A DNA stretch of 54,086 bases, taken from the NCBI GenBank assembly GCA_002423435.1, contig DIWE01000015.1, positions 1-54,086 of the forward strand. Direction: 5' to 3'. This stretch comes from Clostridiales bacterium UBA6114. Its GTDB lineage: Bacteria > Bacillota > Clostridia > Oscillospirales > Butyricicoccaceae. The notes under the pieces are model-generated. The model was not told the origin of the DNA. It saw only the letters and a program-made list of their open reading frames with translations, and ran no database searches. How positions within the stretch are numbered: the first letter of the stretch is position 1; each line of letters starts with the position of its first letter. Positions 32,480 through 39,826 of the stretch are shown here, piece after piece. A program made the translations under genes and the position numbers.

Positions 32480-33547
32480 ATGAGAATGAAAAAACTACTC
32501 GCATTGGTACTCGCTATACTCATGGCTCTATCCGTCTCTGCCTGCGGCTCCGGCACCACGAATGAAAACCCTCCCGCTACAGGTACTTCAAGTACCGCAG
32601 ATGCCTCGGGCGCTGAAGTTGACCCCCTTACGATCAACCTTTACAATCCCGTTTCCGGTAAAGTGACCGATACTTCTTACACCATGTTTGCCGACCGAGT
32701 GTCCGAGCTTTCGGGCGGCGCAATTACCTGCAATATCACTCCCGCCGGAACTCTGGGCGCCGAGCGTGAGGCTACCCAGCTGCTTATGATGGGTGACATT
32801 GACATGGGCGTTTTCTCCATTGACGGTCTCGACTGGCTGGTTCCTGACGTCGGCATGTCCTGGATATGCCTGCCCGGCCTTCTGACCTCTTGGGACGAGG
32901 TTGACGAGCGCTATAACGACGGCTGGATGTTCGAGCGTCATAAAGAGGTTGCTGCTGAACACGGTATTGATCTGATCAGCCCGGGTGAGTTCGGCTTGAA
33001 GGTTTACCTTGGCACCGGCACTCCAATTAAATCTATGGCTGATTTTAAGGGCAAGATTATCCGTATCCCCGATGTTGAGTACCATCACGATTACATTACC
33101 GCCCTGGGCGCTATGCCTGTCAGCGGCATCGATATGTATACCGGTCTGCAACAGCACACGATGGACGCTGTCCAGAACAATATCCCAGCCTCCGAGCTCT
33201 TTAAGCTGGAGGAAGTCGTCGACTGGATCACTCTGACCTGGGATATGTACGGCACCAACTACTGGCTCGCCAACGGCGACTTCACTGCCGGCCTGTCCGA
33301 CGCACAGCGCGAGATTGTCTATACCGCCGCCAAAGAGGCAGCCCTCTATATCCGTAAAACTTATCGCGAAATGACCGACACCTGGCTTAAGAAGTGCATG
33401 GACGATCCCACAATCGAAGTGATTGAAATCAGCGATGAAATGAAGGCTGAAATGCAGGAGATCGGCTACCGGATCTGGAACGACTATCGCACGAAGTTTG
33501 ACACGGTCGCTATGGACCGCATCTTTGAAGAGTACTATCCTAAGTAA
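32480..33547 (+). CDS. dctP: TRAP transporter substrate-binding protein (DctP)
   Basis: A 355-residue periplasmic-type binding protein, here a lipoprotein: the signal MRMKKLLALVLAILMALSVS ends in the lipobox SACG. Family features are TINLYNPVSGKVTDTSY, LSGGAITCNITPAGTLGAEREATQLLMMGDIDMG, KGKIIRIPDVEYHH and YTGLQQHTMDAVQNN. DctP proteins bind organic acids or acidic sugars through an arginine salt bridge. AGGAGG precedes the ATG. Codon use is more biased than its neighbours, as for an abundant protein. A stem-loop follows the stop. Confidence 0.93.
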   Translation: MRMKKLLALVLAILMALSVSACGSGTTNENPPATGTSSTADASGAEVDPLTINLYNPVSGKVTDTSYTMFADRVSELSGGAITCNITPAGTLGAEREATQLLMMGDIDMGVFSIDGLDWLVPDVGMSWICLPGLLTSWDEVDERYNDGWMFERHKEVAAEHGIDLISPGEFGLKVYLGTGTPIKSMADFKGKIIRIPDVEYHHDYITALGAMPVSGIDMYTGLQQHTMDAVQNNIPASELFKLEEVVDWITLTWDMYGTNYWLANGDFTAGLSDAQREIVYTAAKEAALYIRKTYREMTDTWLKKCMDDPTIEVIEISDEMKAEMQEIGYRIWNDYRTKFDTVAMDRIFEEYYPK

Positions 33548-33557
33548 CATGTGGGGG

Positions 33558-33596
33558 GGAGATGCTGACGAAAGGCTTCCTTTCATCAGCATCTCC
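33558..33596 (+). promoter_or_regulatory. Stem-loop between dctP and dctQ
   Basis: GGAGATGCTGA (33558-33568) pairs with TCAGCATCTCC (33586-33596); after one mismatch GAAAGG pairs with CCTTTC around a CTT loop. That gives 17 pairs and no T tract. The structure probably raises the amount of binding protein over membrane subunits by protecting the dctP mRNA. Confidence 0.6.
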
Positions 33597-33617
33597 GGAA
33601 GAAAGGCCGGTGTTCTT

Positions 33618-34187
33618 ATGAGGCAGATGAAGTTTGACAGCAAATTCGTTGAATTCGTGAGTAAACTGAACAAGATGATTGGCAAAATTGAATCGGTATT
33701 GGCAATCGCTACCCTGTGGGTACTGATCGCCGTCTGCGTTATATTTATCTCATGCCGTTTTCTTTTTCATATTTCGACGCCATGGGCGGATGAGTCCGCA
33801 AGATACCTTCTTATCCTGCTGGGCTGGATGGGGGCAGCTCATGCGGCGTCCAAGAACGATCACCTGAATATCGATATCATTGGAAGCATTATTAAAAAGC
33901 GCTCCAAGAACCCGGATAAAGTTTTGTCCGTAGTAGATCGGATCTCTCAGTTTTTGAGCTTGATTTTCCTGCTGATTTTTCTTTATTTCTATGCATTGTT
34001 CGTAGTGAAAATGTACAGGTCGGGTACGCCGACATCAACGCTTCCGTTTGACATGTGGATCCCCATGAGCACCGTTCTGATTGGCGGCGGGCTGGTTTTA
34101 ATTCATACTCTTTGCCATACTCTGCTGCCGAGAAAGTATTGGCTCGGCCGGGAAAACAATGCTTCAGAGTCGGGGGGAAATGAATAA
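33618..34187 (+). CDS. dctQ: TRAP transporter small permease (DctQ)
   Basis: A 189-residue protein with four predicted helices, the small membrane subunit of the TRAP carrier. Typical segments are VLIAVCVIFISCRFLFHISTPWADESARYLLILLGWMGAAHA and DHLNIDIIG. The ATG at 33618 is chosen because an earlier frame start overlaps dctP and its stem-loop; GAAAGG lies upstream, slightly far. Its stop codon shares one base with the dctM start. Confidence 0.9.
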   Translation: MRQMKFDSKFVEFVSKLNKMIGKIESVLAIATLWVLIAVCVIFISCRFLFHISTPWADESARYLLILLGWMGAAHAASKNDHLNIDIIGSIIKKRSKNPDKVLSVVDRISQFLSLIFLLIFLYFYALFVVKMYRSGTPTSTLPFDMWIPMSTVLIGGGLVLIHTLCHTLLPRKYWLGRENNASESGGNE

Positions 34188-35488
34188 TGGAAGTCTTGAT
34201 GGTATTTCTTGCAATCTTTTTAGGTACATCGCTGCTGTTTCGCATGCCTGTAGGATTTTCCATCGGGCTTGGCGGCGTCACCGTATTCCTGCTGTATAAC
34301 TACTCGCTCACCAGCATGGCGCAGTCCGCATTCTATGGCACCAATAATTTCTCACTTCTGGCCATTCCCTTTTTCCTTTTCGCCGGCGCCGTTATGGAGT
34401 ACTCCGGCATTTCCAGGGGTATTTTCGGATTCGTGGATTCCTTTGTCGGCCGGGTTCGTGCAAACGTCGGAACTGTCGCCATATTCGCCTGCGCGGCATT
34501 TGGCGCCTTGACCGGTTCCACGCAGGCCACTATCGCGGCCATCAGCAAAATCGTGTTCCCCGAAATGGACAAGCGCGGCTATGAACCCGCTTATCAGGCG
34601 GCGCTCATGGCGGCCGCAGGCTTTCTGGGCGTGTTGATTCCGCCGAGCATGACGGGCATCATTTATGCAACGGCCTCCAATATCAGCATTGCCGACGCAT
34701 GGATGGCGACGCTGCTTCCGGGCATTATCATCGCTATCCTTTATGCCATAGTTAATTTTGTGCACAGACGCAAGGTGGAGCCCAAGAACACAGAGCCTTT
34801 TGTGCTTTCCCAATACGTTAAAAATATCGGGGTAAGCACTAAAAATGCGATTTGGGCGCTGCTCATGCCGATTATCATCTTCGGCGGTATCTACGGCGGC
34901 ATATTCACGGCAACCGAGGCGGGCGCCATTTCCGCTCTGTATGGTCTGGGCTACTACGTTATTCGCAAAAGGACGATGCCCGATTCGGTCAGCGGAAACG
35001 TAAAAGACATGATGAAATTCACAATAAGCCTCACCGGCATCATCCTGTTCATCATGACGACGGCCAATATCGCGTGCAAGGCGATTGCGTTTTCCGGTAT
35101 CTCGACCGAGCTTGTCACCTGGATGACGGCAAATATAAAGTCCCCGGTCGTGTTCCTGCTGATTGTGAATCTGCTGTTTTTCATCTGCGGCATGTTCATC
35201 GACAGCAACGCCGCCATCCTTCTGTTCGTGCCGCTCTTGACCCCTATTGCCGACGCATATGGGATCAATCAGGTCCAGCTTGCAGGCATCATCCTTGTCA
35301 ATCTGTGCGTGGGCGCCATTTCGCCGCCGTTCTGCATTAACGTTTTCGTCACCACCAAGCTCAAAAATGTCCAATTTACGGAGGTCGTGCATTATATCTG
35401 GCCGTTTATGGGCTGCTGCATTGCGGTGCTGTTATTGATGAGCTTTGTCCCCGGATTGTCGACATGGCTGCCTGGTTTGCTGAGATAG
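34187..35488 (+). CDS. dctM: TRAP transporter large permease (DctM)
   Basis: A 433-residue transport subunit with about 12 helices that couples uptake to Na+ or H+. Family signatures are MPVGFSIGLGGV, NNFSLLAIPFFLFAGAVMEYSGIS, GALTGSTQATIAAISKIVFPEM, AAGFLGVLIPPS and FICGMFIDSNAAILLFVPLLTPI. It starts on the last base of the dctQ stop, so the two are coupled. Together with DctP this gives a complete TRAP system, which suggests an acidic or anionic substrate. Confidence 0.94.
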   Translation: MEVLMVFLAIFLGTSLLFRMPVGFSIGLGGVTVFLLYNYSLTSMAQSAFYGTNNFSLLAIPFFLFAGAVMEYSGISRGIFGFVDSFVGRVRANVGTVAIFACAAFGALTGSTQATIAAISKIVFPEMDKRGYEPAYQAALMAAAGFLGVLIPPSMTGIIYATASNISIADAWMATLLPGIIIAILYAIVNFVHRRKVEPKNTEPFVLSQYVKNIGVSTKNAIWALLMPIIIFGGIYGGIFTATEAGAISALYGLGYYVIRKRTMPDSVSGNVKDMMKFTISLTGIILFIMTTANIACKAIAFSGISTELVTWMTANIKSPVVFLLIVNLLFFICGMFIDSNAAILLFVPLLTPIADAYGINQVQLAGIILVNLCVGAISPPFCINVFVTTKLKNVQFTEVVHYIWPFMGCCIAVLLLMSFVPGLSTWLPGLLR

Positions 35489-35517
35489 TACACGAGCGAT
35501 TGAATGGAGGTGTGGGG

Positions 35518-36564
35518 ATGATGAAAGCGCTTGTATACGAAAAGCCCGGAAGGGCAAACGGCAGCATCAGGGAGCTTCCTTGTCCGGCCTGCGGCGACGA
35601 TGATGTCCTGATGAAGGTTATGGCTTGCGGCATATGTAAACCCGCGGAAAGCAGCCATGACAGAAACGGCTCCCTTTTGGGAAGCTACCCTGCGACGCCG
35701 GGCCACGAATTTTCCGGCGTAGCGGCGGAGGTGGGAAAAAACGTAAAGCATGTAAAGGTCGGGGACAGGATTACCGCAGACAATGCCTATCCGTGCGGCA
35801 CTTGTTATTATTGTCAGTGCGGAAAGCCTGAAATGTGTGAAAATTACAAATGTCAGGGCCACAATATGCAGGGCGGTTTTGCGCAGTATATGCTTTGCAA
35901 AGCCAAAAAGGTTTACACCTTTTCTGAAAATATCAGCTTTGACAGCGCCTGTATCTGTGAGTTGATTAACTGCGCACTGAGCTGTGTGAAACATGCGGAA
36001 CTGAAATATGGTGATAATGTTGCGGTCATCGGCTGCGGCTCCAGCGGAAACCTGATTGCACAGATGCTCAGGAACTCCTGTGCAGGAAGAGTGGTCGCGC
36101 TCGACTCTGTCCGGTCCAAGCTGGATCGAATCGCAAAGTGCGGCGTAGAAACCGTTCTTGTTGACAGGGAGGACTATGATAAGCATGAGAGCGTACTCAA
36201 GGAAATGTTCCCGCACGGGCTGGACGTAATCATTGACGCGGCGGGAGACGACGGCCCGCTGCTGGAGCGGAGCATGAAGCTTCTGTCGGCAGGCGGACGT
36301 CTGGTGCTGTACTCCTTCTTCTACATGGAACCGAAAACTTTTGAAGTAAACCCCGGGCTGATGATTCGGAAAGGCCTGAAGATCACGAGTGCTCCGCTGC
36401 AGATGTATCATTTCGGAGATTGCGTAAACATTCTTGAACAGAAGAAGGTTGACAGCGAATCCGTTATTTCCTGCGTTTATCCGCTGGAGAAGTATTTTGA
36501 AGCTCTGGACAGAGCGATGAATGACAGCGAGGTTTTGAAGGTTGTTATTCATCCGAATGATTGA
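35518..36564 (+). CDS. Zinc-dependent alcohol dehydrogenase (MDR family), second copy
   Basis: A 348-residue dehydrogenase related to the one at 24742 (shared starts MMKALV-EK-GR and ACGICK). Catalytic zinc residues are in MACGICKPAESSHD and GHEFSGVA, the structural site is CGTCYYCQCGKPEMC, and the nucleotide-binding motif is GCGSSGNLIAQML. GGAGG precedes the ATG at 35518; a frame open from 35464 overlaps dctM and is not used. Two related enzymes in one operon may act on different steps or stereoisomers. Confidence 0.88.
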   Translation: MMKALVYEKPGRANGSIRELPCPACGDDDVLMKVMACGICKPAESSHDRNGSLLGSYPATPGHEFSGVAAEVGKNVKHVKVGDRITADNAYPCGTCYYCQCGKPEMCENYKCQGHNMQGGFAQYMLCKAKKVYTFSENISFDSACICELINCALSCVKHAELKYGDNVAVIGCGSSGNLIAQMLRNSCAGRVVALDSVRSKLDRIAKCGVETVLVDREDYDKHESVLKEMFPHGLDVIIDAAGDDGPLLERSMKLLSAGGRLVLYSFFYMEPKTFEVNPGLMIRKGLKITSAPLQMYHFGDCVNILEQKKVDSESVISCVYPLEKYFEALDRAMNDSEVLKVVIHPND

Positions 36565-36591
36565 GAAGCGAAAACCGGATAGGAGGAATAC

Positions 36592-37725
36592 ATGCAACTG
36601 TTTTGCGTAAAGCCCAAAGTACATATGCTGGATACCTTTGCTGAATTTGCCGAAGAGTTTGCGCTTAATAAGAACGATTTGCTGCTCACCGAGACGATTC
36701 TCTACGATACGTTTGCAAAGCCTTTGAATCTGCCCTGCCGTGTGATCCTGAAGGATACCTACGACCGCGGCGAGCCGAACGAGCAGACTGTGGACGGCAT
36801 ACTGCGGGATATTAAGGATTGGGAAATCAATCGTATTATCGCCATGGGCGGCGGAAGCGTCATAGATATCGGCAAGGTGATTACCGTCAGGAACGCTTAT
36901 CCGATCCGCGACGTCATGTGCGGCAGGACGGACGCCTGTCCCGATAAGGCTCTTGCGATCCTGCCCACCACCTGCGGCACCGGCAGCGAGGTCACCTTCG
37001 GCGGAATCATCACCATGCGGGACACCGGTCTGAAAACCGCCATCATGGATGAGCGTCTGACCGCTCAGCATGCGGTCCTGATTCCCGAGCTGATCGCGGG
37101 GCTGCCCTTCAATACTTTTATCTATTGCTCCATGGACGCGCTGGGACACAGCATGGAGTCTTTCGTTTCCGCTGCCCGCGGCAACGAGCTTGCCCGTGCC
37201 GTGGGCGCGAGATCCGTTTCCTTGATTTTGGACGGCTATGCGGAGATGATCCTCCACGGCCCGGATTATCGCCAAAACCTTTTAAGAAATTTCATCATTG
37301 CTTCCTGCCTGGCCGGAATGGCCGTCAATAACGGCGGTGCCGGCCCCGTGCATGCGTTGGCATATCCTCTGGGCGAGAATTACAAAATGTCCCACGGCGA
37401 GTCCATCTACCAATTCCTGTGTCCGGTGTTCCGGCTGTATCAGAGGGAGGCCGGCGGCAGCGCGCTGGAAGAAGTGTTGGATATGGCGGAAAAGCCCCTG
37501 CGCAAATGCGGCCTGTTTACCGCGCGCAAGGAGATTTTTACGCAGCTCGAAGCAATGTTCAACAGGGTGCTGCCGCTACGTTCCCTCGGCGAAGCGGGTA
37601 TGAAGCCCGAGGATGTGGAACCTTTTGCAAACAGCATTCTGGCCACGAAGCAGCGGCTTCTTGTGGCCAGCTATGTGCCGTTTACGCGGGAGATGGCCGT
37701 TGAAATCTATAGAGAGCGGCTGTAA
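36592..37725 (+). CDS. Iron-containing alcohol dehydrogenase
   Basis: A 377-residue group III alcohol dehydrogenase resembling 4-hydroxybutyrate dehydrogenases. It has the NAD-binding AMGGGSVIDIGKVI, LPTTCGTGSEVTFGGIIT, and metal ligands in MDALGHSMESF and VHALAYPLGENYKMSHGESI. AGGAGG precedes the ATG. Such enzymes often reduce a small aldehyde to an alcohol to reoxidise NADH in fermentation. In a two-transketolase pathway it is a natural candidate for reducing the leftover C2 aldehyde. Confidence 0.91.
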   Translation: MQLFCVKPKVHMLDTFAEFAEEFALNKNDLLLTETILYDTFAKPLNLPCRVILKDTYDRGEPNEQTVDGILRDIKDWEINRIIAMGGGSVIDIGKVITVRNAYPIRDVMCGRTDACPDKALAILPTTCGTGSEVTFGGIITMRDTGLKTAIMDERLTAQHAVLIPELIAGLPFNTFIYCSMDALGHSMESFVSAARGNELARAVGARSVSLILDGYAEMILHGPDYRQNLLRNFIIASCLAGMAVNNGGAGPVHALAYPLGENYKMSHGESIYQFLCPVFRLYQREAGGSALEEVLDMAEKPLRKCGLFTARKEIFTQLEAMFNRVLPLRSLGEAGMKPEDVEPFANSILATKQRLLVASYVPFTREMAVEIYRERL

Positions 37726-37755
37726 TTTAATTATTATAACAGGAGGGAAAACACT

Positions 37756-38313
37756 ATGTCGGAAAAAATTAAGTTCGATCTCATTTTCCAAATCGGTATC
37801 TGCGTAAACGATTTAGAGGCTGTTCTGCAGAACTGGAAGGACCTGGTCGATTTTGATCAGTCCTCTATTATCGTGCGCAGCACGAAGGATCTGTACGATA
37901 CCGGCAAATTCGAAGGCGCGGACATGTACAACGGCAAAAAGGTTAAGCCCTGGTTTATCAAGTATTATCGCTTTGATTTGGCCAATCTTGACATTGAAAT
38001 CATTGAACCGATGGATAAGAGCCCCGGCAACCCCTATTCCGACTTCCTGATCCAACACGGAAACGGTGTACATCACATCGCCTGCAAGGTTCACGATCGC
38101 CCCGCCTTCATAAAGAAGATGGAGGAGATGGGCATTGCTCCGATGCTGGGGACCAGCATGGGTGAGGTTCTGGCCAATGGTGAGAAGAAGAACTGCTTTT
38201 TCTATGATTTGCGCGACTTGCTGGGAATGGTTATAGAGTCCGGCAGTATTGTTGTCGGGCCGATGGCCTCGGACCCTCTGGCTGGCAATCCCGCGGATTA
38301 CATCGACAGGTAA
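37756..38313 (+). CDS. VOC-fold (glyoxalase-like) protein
   Basis: A 185-residue protein of the vicinal oxygen chelate superfamily. The first half has FQIGICVNDLEAVLQNWKDLV and the second has GNGVHHIACKVHDRPAFIKKMEEMG and FYDLRDLLGMVIESG, as in methylmalonyl-CoA epimerase-like proteins. Likely metal ligands are the His of VHHIAC and the Glu of MVIES. Members are epimerases, isomerases or lyases. AGGAGGG precedes the ATG. Its neighbour is a TIM-barrel sugar epimerase, which suggests work on a keto sugar, but the reaction is unknown. Confidence 0.85.
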   Translation: MSEKIKFDLIFQIGICVNDLEAVLQNWKDLVDFDQSSIIVRSTKDLYDTGKFEGADMYNGKKVKPWFIKYYRFDLANLDIEIIEPMDKSPGNPYSDFLIQHGNGVHHIACKVHDRPAFIKKMEEMGIAPMLGTSMGEVLANGEKKNCFFYDLRDLLGMVIESGSIVVGPMASDPLAGNPADYIDR

Positions 38314-38328
38314 TCGGAGGCGATAGGT

Positions 38329-39162
38329 ATGGCCATAAAGATTGGCGTTTGCGAGTGGGGTATCCCGGTAAACGGCCCGTTTGCCGTCACCCTGGCGGCG
38401 GAGCTGGGCTTTGACGGCTTGCAGCTCGCGGATTGCGGCGGCTCTTCCATGCAGTATCCGCTGAATCATCCCCGGGTGCAGGAGGCTTATTTGCAGGCGG
38501 CGGCCGAGAGCGGCATGGAGCTCGGCTCGATCCATCTGCGCAGCGTTTTTCAGGATAAATCCATCGGCGCGCCAGCAAACAGCCCTTTAAGCGAGCTGTT
38601 CAAGACCAGCGTTTCGAAAACCGTAAAGGCCGCCGCGCAAATGGGAATTCCGGAGGTGATGGGGGCCGCTATCATCCGCGATAAAGAGATGGTCCCAAAC
38701 GTGGCGCGCAATTTGCGCTATGCCTGCCGGGTTGCCGCGGATAACGGCATTGTCTTTACGGTGGAAACCAATCTGACAAACGAAGCCAATTACCGTCTGT
38801 TCGAAGAGGTGGGGTGCGGGATGAAGCTTTGCTTCGACGCCTGTAACCCCTATCTTTACGACATCGGCGTTGCCGGCACTATGCTGCGGGAGATACTTAA
38901 CCGGACGCCGGAGATCATTCGGCACTATCACTTCAAGGACACCCGGACAGAGGATTTCCATATCGGGCGGCCGGCTCCCGTACTCATGGGAACCGGCGGC
39001 GCGGATTTGGAGATTCAGGCCAATATGATTCTTGACAGCGGTTTCGACGGGTGGGTTTATTCCGAGACCTACTATTTCGCAAGACCGATCAATGACGGCG
39101 GCGATTTCGTTGCGAGGGCAAAAGAAGACTGCAAGGCGCTGAGAAAATTTTTTGCGAAATAA
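38329..39162 (+). CDS. TIM-barrel sugar isomerase/epimerase
   Basis: A 277-residue member of the xylose isomerase-like TIM-barrel (AP endonuclease 2) family, which includes ketose 3-epimerases and hydroxypyruvate isomerase. Metal ligands appear in order: VETNLTNE, LCFDACNP, RHYHFKDTR and YSETYYF. CGGAGG precedes the ATG, 15 bases after the VOC gene. It is the last gene of the operon and is followed by a terminator. It probably epimerises or isomerises an intermediate before the transketolase steps. Confidence 0.88.
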   Translation: MAIKIGVCEWGIPVNGPFAVTLAAELGFDGLQLADCGGSSMQYPLNHPRVQEAYLQAAAESGMELGSIHLRSVFQDKSIGAPANSPLSELFKTSVSKTVKAAAQMGIPEVMGAAIIRDKEMVPNVARNLRYACRVAADNGIVFTVETNLTNEANYRLFEEVGCGMKLCFDACNPYLYDIGVAGTMLREILNRTPEIIRHYHFKDTRTEDFHIGRPAPVLMGTGGADLEIQANMILDSGFDGWVYSETYYFARPINDGGDFVARAKEDCKALRKFFAK

Positions 39163-39215
39163 GCGGCCCCCCGTCAATAGTCGGGGCAGAGCGGCAGAAC
39201 AAGAGGAACGAAAGA

Positions 39216-39247
39216 AAAGCTGGGAGCGAAAGCGACCAGCTTTTTTA
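39216..39247 (+). terminator. Terminator of the sugar operon
   Basis: AAAGCTGG (39216-39223) pairs with CCAGCTTT (39236-39243) with a GCGAAAGC-type loop region, followed by a T run to 39246. It lies 54 bases beyond the last stop. Confidence 0.85.
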
Positions 39248-39279
39248 CTTAATATCCGCTGAACACTTCAGTTTTCAAC

Positions 39280-39327
39280 GTTTGCGCGGCCGAAGCCGCG
39301 CAAACAAACCGACAAATCGGTTTGTTT
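39280..39327. repeat. Two overlapping perfect hairpins
   Basis: GTTTGCGCGGC/GCCGCGCAAAC (39280-39305, loop CGAA) and AAACAAACCGA/TCGGTTTGTTT (39302-39327, loop CAAA) share the bases AAAC at 39302-39305, so both cannot form fully at once. They resemble the tandem hairpins at 11632-11743 in arm length and packing. The gap 39163-39427 holds only this and the terminator. Confidence 0.6.
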
Positions 39328-39427
39328 GGCAGGCACTACTTACATAATAATTAGTTTCTCTTTACATCGGCTTGATAGTTTTCCAAATCCAAAATTGCTA
39401 CATTAGAAATAAAAGGGAGGGCCAGAT

Positions 39428-39826
39428 ATGGGGAAAATAATGATTGTTGACGATTCCTTAATCATACGGATGAATCTTAAGAAATTATTTGAGAAGCAGG
39501 GCTACGACATCGTCGCGGAGGCGGTGAACGGGCAGGAGGCGGTTGAGAAATACGCAAAGCACCAGCCGGACCTCGTAACGATGGACATTACCATGCCGGT
39601 GCGCGACGGTATTTCCGCGCTTGAGGAGATCCTCAGGATGGACGGGCAGGCATCCGTCATTATGATTTCGGCCCTGGGGCAGGAGCTGAAAATTATCGAG
39701 GCGCTCGACAAAGGCGCGTGCCATTACATTGTCAAGCCTTTCAAGGAAGCCGATGTCATCGGCAAAGTTCAGAATGCGCTTAAAGACAAAATGAAGGAGA
39801 TCTCCAATGTTTGCTCTTCAAGATAA
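39428..39826 (+). CDS. Single-domain response regulator (CheY-like)
   Basis: A 132-residue receiver domain without output domain. The acidic pocket is IVDDS near the start, the phosphorylated aspartate is in PDLVTMDITMP, the Ser/Thr switch is in VIMISA and the conserved lysine is in YIVKPF. GGGAGGG precedes the ATG. Its gene overlaps that of the CheA-like kinase by 20 bases, so that kinase is its likely phosphodonor. Targets could be a motor, or the HD-GYP protein downstream. Confidence 0.93.
   Translation: MGKIMIVDDSLIIRMNLKKLFEKQGYDIVAEAVNGQEAVEKYAKHQPDLVTMDITMPVRDGISALEEILRMDGQASVIMISALGQELKIIEALDKGACHYIVKPFKEADVIGKVQNALKDKMKEISNVCSSR

Noticed and set aside
35392..37275. 627-codon minus-strand frame opposite two dehydrogenase genes
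   Set aside because: Antisense shadow caused by codon bias; both plus-strand genes carry full motifs and ribosome sites.
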